From Paenibacillus senegalimassiliensis (GTDB taxonomy: Bacteria; Bacillota; Bacilli; Paenibacillales; Paenibacillaceae), in NCBI RefSeq assembly GCF_001486585.1, contig NZ_LN909045.1, positions 729,368-793,367 of the forward strand: a stretch of DNA of 64,000 bases. Reading direction: 5' to 3'. The notes under the pieces were generated by a model. It was not told where the DNA came from and did not search any database. It saw only the letters and a list, made by a program, of their open reading frames with translations. The translations under genes and the position numbers were made by a program. This document shows positions 27,834-36,672 of this stretch, piece after piece (position 1 is the stretch's first letter; every line of letters begins with the position of its first letter).

Positions 27834-28437
27834 CTCCAAGCATCCGGCTGCGGCTCCGGGGAGAAATGAGCATGGGTTTACCTTAATCGAAATTTTGGTA
27901 GCCGTCACGATATTGTCTGTTGTATCGCTTGCCTTCATGGGATATTTCGTTACTGCAATGGAGCGCTCGGCTGACAATAACCATCGAACTATTGCCGCCA
28001 ATTTGGCCCGTTTGAAGGCGGAGGAATTGAAGGAAGCCTTCAGGCAACCCCTTCCGACAGGAGGTAGATATGAGACCTATTACGCACAATTAGTAGAAGC
28101 GATGCCTCCTGGAGCCTACGCCCTCATTTTGTCGGCAGATGCAAATACAGGGCAAGGCGTAGCCGGCATGTTCAAGGGAATGCTGGATCCCCACCTTCCG
28201 GTTGATGAGGCAGGCGGATCAGTTCACTCGACCCTGTATCGATATCAAGTGGAGATCAGCAACAGATCCGACGAGCGGCTGCAACAACTAAATGCAGCTA
28301 ATCAGCTTTTGTTCCCGTTACGGATGGAAGAGTCATTGCTGCGGATGGTGGTGACAGTTTTTTGGCAGAACGCGGAAGACGGAAGCCCCGTAGCAACCAA
28401 GTCCGTATCTCTGGATACATACCTCATTGGGAGATGA
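27802..28437 (+). CDS. Type IV minor prepilin (GspI/PilV-like)
   Basis: This 211-residue prepilin has a 25-residue leader ending HG, then FTLIEILVAVTILSVVSLAF with Glu at position 5. The globular part carries an LKAEELKEAFRQ segment common to GspI/PilV pseudopilins. The ATG at 27802 lies within the end of the VWA gene and has only a weak site; a longer frame from 27670 lacks any leader logic. Together with the next two proteins it matches a minor-pilin tip cassette. Confidence 0.82.
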   Translation: MPSITIRKNTSSKHPAAAPGRNEHGFTLIEILVAVTILSVVSLAFMGYFVTAMERSADNNHRTIAANLARLKAEELKEAFRQPLPTGGRYETYYAQLVEAMPPGAYALILSADANTGQGVAGMFKGMLDPHLPVDEAGGSVHSTLYRYQVEISNRSDERLQQLNAANQLLFPLRMEESLLRMVVTVFWQNAEDGSPVATKSVSLDTYLIGR

Positions 28438-29006
28438 AGTTATTGACGAGATTGAAGCGACTTAACAATCAGAAGGGCTTGTCGATTCTGGAAGTGCTGA
28501 CAGCCATCTTCATTTTCTCCATGGTAGTGTCCATTGCCTATTCTATGTTATTCATGGCGTTGTCCATTTATAAGAGCGTACTGATCGAAGGCGAGATGCG
28601 CAGTAAAGGAGAAGCCTTGTTCAGTGAGCTGATTATGGAGCTAAAGGATGCCATTTATGTGGAGAATGTGCCTGCTGGTTCTGGTTCGGGTGAATGGCAA
28701 GCTATCGCTTACATCAAGCGTTCTGCTAATCCAGAGGTGTACTTGGAACAGTATCAGATGACCATGATTCCCGATCAAGGCGATGGGAAAAGCGCTATTG
28801 AGGTAACAGATATGCAATCGGGAGCGTTAATCAGAACGTTTGATTTGGGGGAGCGCTTCCGTATCCGTGAGGGACGTTTGGAGGCTGTGGGCAATCAAGA
28901 TGCCGTACATTTGCTTGTGTTATATGGGCACCGTAATGTCGGGCAAAAGGAGGAGCAGAAGGAAATGAAAATTGATTCGCGTATTCCGCTGCTGCGAGCC
29001 AATTAA
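28434..29006 (+). CDS. Type IV minor prepilin (GspJ/PilW-like)
   Basis: The 190-residue prepilin has a 15-residue leader ending KG, then LSILEVLTAIFIFSMVVSIA with Glu at position 5. The remainder is beta-rich, as in GspJ/PilW. The ATG at 28434 overlaps the previous stop (ATGA); GGGAG is directly adjacent, so initiation may be coupled, or may use TTG 28443, ten bases downstream of that site. The next gene overlaps again (TAATG). Confidence 0.8.
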   Translation: MKLLTRLKRLNNQKGLSILEVLTAIFIFSMVVSIAYSMLFMALSIYKSVLIEGEMRSKGEALFSELIMELKDAIYVENVPAGSGSGEWQAIAYIKRSANPEVYLEQYQMTMIPDQGDGKSAIEVTDMQSGALIRTFDLGERFRIREGRLEAVGNQDAVHLLVLYGHRNVGQKEEQKEMKIDSRIPLLRAN

Positions 29007-30793
29007 TGCACAGGAACACTAGACCCCGGATATTAGCTTCAGACAAGGGCTCCGCCCTGTTAATTACGCTCTTAGTCGTCACTTTGTTCATTATTCTGGG
29101 GGTTGTGCTGCTTGGTGTGGTAAACCAGGGCATTAAATCCAGCGCGGCTGGGGAAGCGAGAATTATTGCTGAATCCCTGGCTCAGAAGGGACTGGATGAA
29201 GCCACCGTGGCCCTGCGGGAAGCGGTATCCAGCGCCAATCGAACGGAGCCCGATTATCGGCAAAGGACCGAACTGCTGGAACAGAACTTGCTGGGGATGA
29301 ATGGGATGAACAGCCTGCTGTCTACGCTGGAAGGGACCTATCCTGGTGCGGAGCCGCGCGAGAGTTACGAGATTAAGATTGTCAGTGACCCGGTAGCGGA
29401 TTTGAAGTCAACGCCGACAGGCCGAGTAAGCGTTGATCCCGATTATCCCTATGTACGTAAAGTGACGGTGTATTCCACGGGTAAGGTGGATATGATGCCA
29501 GCCGTCAGTGTAGCCAAGAGCCGGGTAATGTATGTGAATTCTATCAACCAGGTTATGCGTTATGCGGTATCGGCCAATATGGAAGACGGGGAAGGTAGTC
29601 CCCCTGCGCTGACCATGAATGGGGCTGTCTATACGATCGGCGATATGTATGTGCAGGGCGATGTGCAGATGGGGGATCAGGCCACCTTCCTGAAGGAGCC
29701 GGGTCAAACGGGACAGATAGCGACCACTTTACCGGCTTTAAGAGGATTCTATAATGCGACAGGTCGTCTGATTAACTCATCAGGACAGACCTTTGACGCC
29801 CGCTCCCTGCCCGTTCAGGATACTTCGCTTGAACAAGCTGAGCGGGTAGAGGTAGATCAAACGGTTGCGACCGTTATGAATCGTTATACTGGCGCTTGCA
29901 CTCTATGTCTGATTCCACCGGAGCCTATGGAATGGCCAGAATGGATCTTGGCGGATGCCGAGCAGGAGGGCTGGAAGCATTATGATCAGGTCTGGGCGCA
30001 GATTAGTGGAAGTTCGCTGATCAGGCCGCAGGCTGGAGCCAGACCAGCGGATATATTGCTGACCAACAGCCTGCTTAGTATGGAGCCAGGCTCCGAGTTG
30101 ACAGTGCAAGGGGGTTCGCTGACGGTGGATTACCAGGACCCCGACCTGGTCGTTGCCGACCTTCAAGGGACAGTGCGACTGGATGAAGGACAGGTCCTCG
30201 CCATTAACGGGAACACAGTGATTGGGGACGGATTTCGGCTGGAAGGGGGGCAACTGTTTGTACGTGGGGATTTGAAGGTGTATGGTGCAGTCAAATTGTT
30301 CGGCACGGTGTATGTGGATGGGAATGTGGAGCTTCGGGATATAAGTTCGATGAATACGGGGTGCGCGGAGCCATCCGAAGGGTCGTGTCGACCGTTGATT
30401 ATCGCTGCCTCCGGGTCTATTGAGATCGGTGAATATATCCATGATGACGCAGACACAGAGATTGCAGCCTATCTCTATGCCAACGGGGCGATCAAGCTGT
30501 ATGGTGTGTATTCTCGTCTTCGGCTGGTAGGAGGAATACATGCCGACCAGGGCCTGGAGCTTAATGCCGTATTGGGTGAGTTATCGCCACTCCCGGGTGC
30601 CCCGCAATCGGAGCCGATATGGGAGCGATATGCGATACGTTCCCAGACCGGTCTTGAACCGGAGACATCCCGCCTGCGTATCACTCATGATATTAACCTG
30701 TATGAGACCCCGCCTGCCGGGATTCCCCTTGCTCATCAATTTAATCTTTATATTAGCCGCACGGCTTATGAGAGCGGACAGGAGGCATTATGA
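29006..30793 (+). CDS. Large GspK/PilX-like minor pilin with beta-helix domain
   Basis: The protein has 595 residues, far longer than a usual minor pilin. The leader ends DKG at residue 15, and the mature helix begins SALLITLLVVTLFIILGVV with Ile instead of Glu at position 5, as GspK-type tip pseudopilins also lack Glu5. A helical region follows (to about 120). From about 340 to 540 the sequence has repeated G-x-hydrophobic-x-hydrophobic units (GNTVIGDGF, GDLKVYGAVKLFG, GNVELRD, GAIKLYG), like a right-handed beta-helix. Three cysteines around residues 294-297 (CTLC) and 450-457 may form disulfides. It is the likely pilus cap and may display the beta-helix. Confidence 0.78.
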   Translation: MHRNTRPRILASDKGSALLITLLVVTLFIILGVVLLGVVNQGIKSSAAGEARIIAESLAQKGLDEATVALREAVSSANRTEPDYRQRTELLEQNLLGMNGMNSLLSTLEGTYPGAEPRESYEIKIVSDPVADLKSTPTGRVSVDPDYPYVRKVTVYSTGKVDMMPAVSVAKSRVMYVNSINQVMRYAVSANMEDGEGSPPALTMNGAVYTIGDMYVQGDVQMGDQATFLKEPGQTGQIATTLPALRGFYNATGRLINSSGQTFDARSLPVQDTSLEQAERVEVDQTVATVMNRYTGACTLCLIPPEPMEWPEWILADAEQEGWKHYDQVWAQISGSSLIRPQAGARPADILLTNSLLSMEPGSELTVQGGSLTVDYQDPDLVVADLQGTVRLDEGQVLAINGNTVIGDGFRLEGGQLFVRGDLKVYGAVKLFGTVYVDGNVELRDISSMNTGCAEPSEGSCRPLIIAASGSIEIGEYIHDDADTEIAAYLYANGAIKLYGVYSRLRLVGGIHADQGLELNAVLGELSPLPGAPQSEPIWERYAIRSQTGLEPETSRLRITHDINLYETPPAGIPLAHQFNLYISRTAYESGQEAL

Positions 30794-32082
30794 CAAGCTA
30801 TAAATTCGCCTTAATCGATGATTCTAAGTTTACAAGGCAGTTGTTAAAAGAATTATTGCTCAAGCAAGGCCATAAGGTGGTGGCCGAGCTTGATCTGAAT
30901 GAGGATGCCATTCAGCGGTGCTGGGAGCTAGATGTGGATATGATCTTTCTCAGCATGTCCTCGTCAGAGGAAGAAGGGATTCGTCTACTGCGTGATCTCA
31001 TTGCCGCAGGATTGGATGCCCCGATGGTGGTCATTTGTTCAGGCGCTCAACAAGAGTTAATTATGTCGGCTGTTCGATTGGGAGCCAAGGGATATTTGCT
31101 CAAGCCCTTCCATGCTGAGGACGTGCGGGAATGTATAGACAAGCATGTTGTGGCGCGGGACACACGGCCAGCTTCATGGAGTACGGATGCTCCTGCTGCC
31201 CCAGAGCAAGAAGAGCATAAGGAGCCAGTTTATCAGGATTGGCCAACTAGAGAGAATGTAGAAGAAGTACCTTATGTGGAACCGCCTGTTGTCAAGCCCA
31301 TACAGGATATCCCTTTTTCCGTTGAACTGGAGTCACCGCAAAGGCTGGTGGAGGCTATTCATCTGGATAGCGGTATTCACTTTACGCGTAAGGAGCTTGA
31401 ACGACGTGCCTTGACAGAGATGGATAATCCCTCGGCAGATAGCTTCTCCCAAGTTGCCGTTATGGAACGGGAGGAAGCCGAGGAGGAACTTGTAAGCTGG
31501 GAAGACGAGACCCTGGCTTTGGAGCAGACGGAAGTAAAGGAACAGTCAGGTCATGAGGAGCTAGAGTTAACAACCATTAAAGAGCAGGAGGAAGAAGTTA
31601 TGAGAGAAGCGTTGCATGCGGTGGAAGACGTAAAGGCGGAGGAACAGGATTTCAAGAACACGGGAGAAATTGATCGGGGATTAGAGAAAATGGCCCGGAT
31701 GTTTGAACAGATGCAGACGATGATGGCCCAGATGCCAGCTCCGGTAGCAGCAGCCCAAGAGGTACCAACCTCCGCGGCCTCAACGGATGAGGTGCCTCCC
31801 GCACAGAACGATCGTTTAGTTCCCGGCATTCTGCGGGCCCATCCGGATCAGGAGGTGCAAATCCGTAAGCGCATGACCAAAACACATATGTGTAACTGGA
31901 ATGAAGACATTGACGGGGAGACCAAGCAATATTTAGTCGTATGCACGGAAGGGGAGAACAAGCTGAACATCGAGATGGGCAGCCTGAATAAAAAGCAGAC
32001 CCTTACCTTTACCTTGGAAGGCTTCTTCGAACTGGTGGGCTGGCTGGAGGAGACTGTTGGACGCAGCGCAAAACGCAAATAA
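30790..32082 (+). CDS. Receiver-like regulator lacking the phospho-aspartate
   Basis: The 430-residue protein has an N-terminal CheY-like domain (residues 5-120), a long acidic, glutamate-rich linker (130-350) and a small C-terminal domain (about 365-430) that I do not recognise. The acidic pair DD at 10-11 and the lysine in LLKPF are kept. The phosphoacceptor position, 8 residues before the loop Gly in MIFLSMSSSEEEG, is Ser55, and the usual Thr near residue 82 is Cys. It therefore cannot be phosphorylated in the normal way and is probably a constitutive or binding-only switch. It overlaps the GspK-like gene (ATGA) and the following TadE-like gene by 26 bp. Confidence 0.82.
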   Translation: MTSYKFALIDDSKFTRQLLKELLLKQGHKVVAELDLNEDAIQRCWELDVDMIFLSMSSSEEEGIRLLRDLIAAGLDAPMVVICSGAQQELIMSAVRLGAKGYLLKPFHAEDVRECIDKHVVARDTRPASWSTDAPAAPEQEEHKEPVYQDWPTRENVEEVPYVEPPVVKPIQDIPFSVELESPQRLVEAIHLDSGIHFTRKELERRALTEMDNPSADSFSQVAVMEREEAEEELVSWEDETLALEQTEVKEQSGHEELELTTIKEQEEEVMREALHAVEDVKAEEQDFKNTGEIDRGLEKMARMFEQMQTMMAQMPAPVAAAQEVPTSAASTDEVPPAQNDRLVPGILRAHPDQEVQIRKRMTKTHMCNWNEDIDGETKQYLVVCTEGENKLNIEMGSLNKKQTLTFTLEGFFELVGWLEETVGRSAKRK

Positions 32083-32731
32083 GGTTCATCGGGCAACGAC
32101 TGGCGGCGGAGTTCGGCGGTGGATACAAGGAGAGAAAGGTACGTTTACCATCGAAGCTTCATTGATCTTTCCGATTTTGTTGCTTGCGAATGTAGCTTTT
32201 CTGGTATTTGCTCTCTACGTGTATCAGTTGGTCACGCTGCATATTCACGCGGCAGTTGCTGCTGAACGGATTGTGACGTATTGGCATGTAAGCCCGGCTG
32301 AGGGGCGATTACCTCTCTATTGGCGAATTCTGGACAACGGCAGCACCGAGGTGTCCATTCCTAAAACGGGCCATGCCAACTTCAAGGGCGGAAGTATCCA
32401 GGAGCAGAAGATTGCCCGGGGCGTCCGCGGGATTCCGGAAGGCATGTCCGGCACGGTAGAGTTTCAGAATAAGGTGATCCGCCAGTTTGTGGTGGTCAAG
32501 CTGGAGCATCCCATCAAAGTATCACCGTTCGTTACTTTCTTTCTGCCGGACTTCCAAAGCGATGGCAAGTTACAAGCGAAAGCAACGTCGGAAGTGATGG
32601 ATTCCACGGAATTTGCCAGGTATATCGATTTCGCCTTCGGCTATGCGCTGAAAACCGAAAAAAATTCGATTTCCGCCACGACTGGAGCCTACAAGAAAAT
32701 TTTTGACTCTATTCTATCATTTATCAAGTAG
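32057..32731 (+). CDS. TadE-like pseudopilin
   Basis: The 224-residue protein has a TadE signature: a leader of about 27 residues ending EKG, then TFTIEASLIFPILLLANVAF with Glu at position 5 and a single hydrophobic helix. A globular domain of about 170 residues follows. TadE/TadF proteins are processed by CpaA/TadV and are minor pilins of Tad fibres. It starts with TTG 32057 after GGAGGAGA. It pairs with the second TadE-like gene at 35262, and the TadG-like gene lies between. Confidence 0.82.
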   Translation: MDAAQNANKVHRATTGGGVRRWIQGEKGTFTIEASLIFPILLLANVAFLVFALYVYQLVTLHIHAAVAAERIVTYWHVSPAEGRLPLYWRILDNGSTEVSIPKTGHANFKGGSIQEQKIARGVRGIPEGMSGTVEFQNKVIRQFVVVKLEHPIKVSPFVTFFLPDFQSDGKLQAKATSEVMDSTEFARYIDFAFGYALKTEKNSISATTGAYKKIFDSILSFIK

Positions 32732-32754
32732 GCGACCTTGGGGAAGGGATGGGC

Positions 32755-35250
32755 ATGAGAAAATTTTGGAAGAATAAAAAGGGCTCCGTGTCTCTATTTC
32801 TACTCATGATTTTGACGGCAATCTTCTTTTTCGATGCCGTATTGATTGATTATGCAAGAATGATGGCGGCCCACTTGCAGACGGAGCGTGCGTTGGCCGC
32901 GGCCAATCGTTCCATTCTGTCCAACTATGATCGTGAGCTTCAAGAGAAATATGGTATTTACGGCACGAATATATTTAAAGACGCTAATCTGGAAGCTATG
33001 CTGAAGGATGTTGTAGAGCGTAACGTAACGGTGCCAGAGGGCAGTGAGACGGACTTCCTCAATCTACTATTGGAAGACACGTCATTTAACGGCAATGAGG
33101 ATGTATCCCTTACTTTGGCCGACCGTAATGTATTTACAATGCAGGTACTCGACGATATGAAGTACAAGGGACCTATTGAATTTTCACTGGCCATGCTGGA
33201 CCCGTTAAGCGAAATGGCCCAGAAGCTGAAGTCCAATTCCTCCGAAACCAAAGCCTTAGATCGTATGGAGAAGGACAATGAGACGATTCAAAAGGCAATA
33301 GACAGTTTGAAGCTGGGCCTGGATGACATTGAGAAGAAATATGATGACAGCTCATTGACGCCGCAGTTTATTTCCTATGCCGTATCCAAGGGCTTTCGCA
33401 TGAATTATACGACCAAGCTGCCCATCGCTCCTATCGTTACTTATGTACTGATGTATTTGCGAGCAGATATCTACAGACAGTATTTGGATTTGGTCAATAA
33501 GGCGGAGACGGATAATTTGGCGGAGGTGGCGCAAGACCCGGGTCTTAAAGAAAGTGTCAATACGTATTTGGGGATGTACATCATCGCCAAGAACTGGATT
33601 GAGGCGTCCGCAACTTCCTACGGGGATATTCATAGCAAATTAAAAAGCTTGACCGCTGCCCAATCCGATCTCGATAAGGCTATTGCCGCCTCCAAGCGGA
33701 TTGATGAGCACAATAACGGCGGTGATCCATACAATACCCGCCAGAATGAAGGTAACTATGACAATGTATCGCAAGCGGCGGAGTCACGCCAAAAGGATAC
33801 CAAGTCGATTGTTGGCGATAAGCTGAAGGCTGGATTTTTTGGTTCATGTAGCCCTTGTGGGCAAATGGTCAAGGAAGCACAGGACAAGCTGAATAAGTTG
33901 AAGGATAAGAAGAAAAATGAAGCGGCCAGCGGTGGTGGTGGCCCTTCCCAGCTAACGAAGGACCTGGAATTAATCAAGAAGGGAATTAAGGATGCAGAAA
34001 TAGCCATGTCTAACCTAAAGACCAGAGCTGATGAATGGAAGGCGCCGATTGTTGATGGGGGTAAGCCAGTCAGGGAGGATCAGGAGCCGTTTAACTTCTC
34101 CGGGTCCAAGGAGATGCTGGAGATAGCCAAGAAGGATATTGAGAAGAAAATTGCTACCCTTCTGCAGGCGTCTAATCCGGGCGACTTTACTGTGGAGAAT
34201 TCCCCGGCAGATACCTTTGATGCCCAGAAGTTGAAGGACTACGTATCATTCATGCAGTTGATTGGCTTCTCTCAAGGGTTTGAGAATAGTTTAGGCCTGG
34301 TTAAGGATACCATCGATAAGCTGAAGCGAGAGAGTGATGAAGCCCGCAAGGAACGAGCGGAAATTATGGGTCTGTTCAATAGCGTGAGCAACTGCTTTGA
34401 CGATATCTTCAATCTGGGGCAATTTGCTTCCACTACAGCCAACTATCAATCCTATGTACAGAAATATGACAAGATGGCTGGGTACCATGACAAATTTGCT
34501 TCGGCCTCCAGCAATGTCAGTCTGAAGGAAATCGGAATGGGCGAAGACCCGGTCGATGCAGCCAAGGGCGGCGGCGATATGCTTGACGAGAAGATGGTCT
34601 CCCTGGCTGCCAATCTGGACAGTGGAGATAACTTGTTGATTAATGAGTATACCTTGCTGCGCATGAAGACAGGAGACATTAGTAAAACCGACTACGCGGT
34701 GTACAATTTGCTGTTTGATGAAGAGGTCGAGTACGTCATTCAGGGGAGCCATACACCCGGAGATAACTATAAGGCAGTTATGGCCTACACATACCTGATG
34801 CGTTTGGGGCTTAATTTTGCCCATATGGTCGTTGCCAAGGAATATGCGCCGATTCGGGCCATTCCGTTCGGGATCGGTTATATTATTTTGCTGGTGCTGG
34901 CCATATTCGACTCCTTTATGGATATGGCATGCTTGAAGAAGGGGGAGCGAATTCCGTTGTATAAGGGATTCCCTGAATTGGGCTGGAAGTATAAGGACTA
35001 TTTGCGGTTCTTCTTAGGCACCCAGAGTAATGCAGAAGAGAAAATTAACCGACTGCAATCCATTATCCAGATTAAAGACCCTCGTTATGATCTCTATACC
35101 AAGTATACGAGGATTGATACGGAGGTGGATGTGTCTATGCGATTATGGTTTTTACCCCAGGTATTTAAATGGGTGGACTATGGAGGAGACACCTCTCAGG
35201 TGGAAGGGAATCGCTATAAATTCAACAAATCTATGGAGCTAAGTTATTAA
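32755..35250 (+). CDS. TadG-like large protein (DUF5702-type)
   Basis: The 831-residue protein has an N-terminal membrane anchor (KKGSVSLFLLMILTAIFFFDAVLIDYARM) of the TadG/TadE kind, followed by the DUF5702-like segment QTERALAAANRSILSNYDRELQEKYGIYG. Residues about 160-620 are long predicted helices with charged coiled-coil stretches and a small CSPC motif (SCSPCG near 368). A second hydrophobic segment (residues about 695-720) lies near the end. ATG 32755 is six bases after GGAAGGG; ATG 32749 touches the site. It is probably a wall-spanning scaffold for the Tad pilus, by analogy with TadG. Confidence 0.75.
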   Translation: MRKFWKNKKGSVSLFLLMILTAIFFFDAVLIDYARMMAAHLQTERALAAANRSILSNYDRELQEKYGIYGTNIFKDANLEAMLKDVVERNVTVPEGSETDFLNLLLEDTSFNGNEDVSLTLADRNVFTMQVLDDMKYKGPIEFSLAMLDPLSEMAQKLKSNSSETKALDRMEKDNETIQKAIDSLKLGLDDIEKKYDDSSLTPQFISYAVSKGFRMNYTTKLPIAPIVTYVLMYLRADIYRQYLDLVNKAETDNLAEVAQDPGLKESVNTYLGMYIIAKNWIEASATSYGDIHSKLKSLTAAQSDLDKAIAASKRIDEHNNGGDPYNTRQNEGNYDNVSQAAESRQKDTKSIVGDKLKAGFFGSCSPCGQMVKEAQDKLNKLKDKKKNEAASGGGGPSQLTKDLELIKKGIKDAEIAMSNLKTRADEWKAPIVDGGKPVREDQEPFNFSGSKEMLEIAKKDIEKKIATLLQASNPGDFTVENSPADTFDAQKLKDYVSFMQLIGFSQGFENSLGLVKDTIDKLKRESDEARKERAEIMGLFNSVSNCFDDIFNLGQFASTTANYQSYVQKYDKMAGYHDKFASASSNVSLKEIGMGEDPVDAAKGGGDMLDEKMVSLAANLDSGDNLLINEYTLLRMKTGDISKTDYAVYNLLFDEEVEYVIQGSHTPGDNYKAVMAYTYLMRLGLNFAHMVVAKEYAPIRAIPFGIGYIILLVLAIFDSFMDMACLKKGERIPLYKGFPELGWKYKDYLRFFLGTQSNAEEKINRLQSIIQIKDPRYDLYTKYTRIDTEVDVSMRLWFLPQVFKWVDYGGDTSQVEGNRYKFNKSMELSY

Positions 35251-35261
35251 GCAGGTAGAGG

Positions 35262-35831
35262 ATGGTTCTAGTGGGAAAGAGACTCCTGGCTTTTGGCAGA
35301 GGGACTAAGGGAACTTTGGTTCTTGAATCGGGAATTTTGCTGCCAGCCTATTTGATTTTGCTATTGTTCCTGTTAACGTTGATCAAGCTATCCGTAGTGT
35401 TTGCTTTCTCCAATGAGCTTGCTTATAGCACGGCCTCTTATAGTGCTCGCGCCGCTAACTTGTTCGATAGAGCCTACTTCTACTTTGCTGAGGAACAATC
35501 CAATGTGGAGGCGTACAGGCAGTTCTTCAAGGCCGCGCAGCAGGCTAATTCGGATAACGGGTTAGGTGAACTGCTGAACGGCATCAGCAATGGCTCCCAG
35601 GAATTGACCGACAGCTTGGGCAAGGCGATCCTGGTGGATGTCCGGCTGAAGGAGTTCGAGGACCACGTACTGTTCCGCAAGGATAGCATTGAGGTCGAGA
35701 AGGTAAGCTTCGACAATAAGATGGTCGAGGTAGTTATTTCCTACAAGACCACCATCCCCGTTCCTTTCAAGCGGCAGGATTTTGTATTTACTGCCGGAGC
35801 CTATGAACGGCAGTGGATTGGCAAATGGTGA
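35262..35831 (+). CDS. Second TadE-like pseudopilin
   Basis: This 189-residue protein has a short basic leader and then TLVLESGILLPAYLILLLFLLTLIK with Glu in the TadE position, followed by a helical region (SNELAYSTASYSARAANLFDRA) and a beta-rich domain. It lies 11 bp after the TadG-like gene, completing a TadE-TadG-TadE-like set. ATG 35262 has AGAGG immediately before it; GTG 35271 has better spacing and is equally possible. Its TGA overlaps the kinase ATG (TGATG). Confidence 0.75.
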   Translation: MVLVGKRLLAFGRGTKGTLVLESGILLPAYLILLLFLLTLIKLSVVFAFSNELAYSTASYSARAANLFDRAYFYFAEEQSNVEAYRQFFKAAQQANSDNGLGELLNGISNGSQELTDSLGKAILVDVRLKEFEDHVLFRKDSIEVEKVSFDNKMVEVVISYKTTIPVPFKRQDFVFTAGAYERQWIGKW

Positions 35832-36643
35832 TGAATGCTCCGGCTTCGGATTTGCTCGCCTCCCGGTACCGTATCCTCTATCCACTGGGGCAAGGGATGG
35901 AGGCGATCGTGTTCTTGGCAGAAGATACGAAGCTATGCGGCAGATTAAGGGCGGTCAAGTTATATAAACAAGGGATTGAGAGCCGCTATATACAGGAACG
36001 CGATATTCTGGTCGGTCTTCAGCACCCCTTCGTTCCATCCATTGCGGACACAATTGACCCTAGTGAGGGAGCGCCATCCGGAGGGGTGGTTATGGAGTAT
36101 GTGCAGGGCACTAGTGTGCTGGAGCACTTTCGGGCAAGGGGGAAGACGCTGAATGAATCTCTGGTGCTGGACTGGGGGATACAGCTATGTGCCATCTTGG
36201 ACTATTTACACAATAGCCTACCCCAGCCGGTCATACACCGGGACCTGAAGCCGGGCAATGTATTGCTGGATGAGCGGGGGCGGCTTCATCTGATTGATTT
36301 CGGCAGTGCCAGATGGTATAAGGTCGATGGGTTGCTGGATACGGTCCGTCTGGGCACTACGGGATTTGCTGCGCCCGAGCAATATGAGCATGAGCAGTCG
36401 GATGCTCGTACGGATTTATATGGGCTTGGTGGCTTTATGTATTATTTGCTGAATCAGGGCAGGCTGCATTATTTCGCCCAAGCCGATGACAGAAGCAATC
36501 ATGCAGTGACCGCAAGAACTAGAGGAATTATGAAGAAGCTGCTGGCGTATGAACGTCAAGCTCGATTTCAATCGGCCATGGAAGCCGGACAAGCTATGGA
36601 GAAGGCCAGGCGCAAAGCGTTGTCGCTTTGGAACTTATACTGA
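35831..36643 (+). CDS. Soluble Hanks-type Ser/Thr protein kinase
   Basis: The 270-residue protein is a bare kinase catalytic domain with no membrane segment and no PASTA repeats. All key elements are present: glycine loop LGQGMEAIVF, VAIK-type lysine in RAVKLYK, catalytic HRDLKPGNVLL, metal-binding LIDFGSAR, and the activation segment LGTTGFAAPEQYE. It should therefore be active. Its stop-start coupling with the TadE-like gene and place between TadE and pilT make a pilus protein its likely target, and the FHA protein at 16988 its reader. Alternative starts at 35813 (GTG) and 35825 lack better sites. Confidence 0.92.
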   Translation: MNAPASDLLASRYRILYPLGQGMEAIVFLAEDTKLCGRLRAVKLYKQGIESRYIQERDILVGLQHPFVPSIADTIDPSEGAPSGGVVMEYVQGTSVLEHFRARGKTLNESLVLDWGIQLCAILDYLHNSLPQPVIHRDLKPGNVLLDERGRLHLIDFGSARWYKVDGLLDTVRLGTTGFAAPEQYEHEQSDARTDLYGLGGFMYYLLNQGRLHYFAQADDRSNHAVTARTRGIMKKLLAYERQARFQSAMEAGQAMEKARRKALSLWNLY

Positions 36644-36672
36644 TCTTGATTACTTGAAGAGGGGACAAGCCG

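Noticed and set aside
29903-30541. 212-residue antisense frame inside the GspK-like gene
   Set aside because: Shadow of a high-quality pilin gene; no ribosome site or domain.
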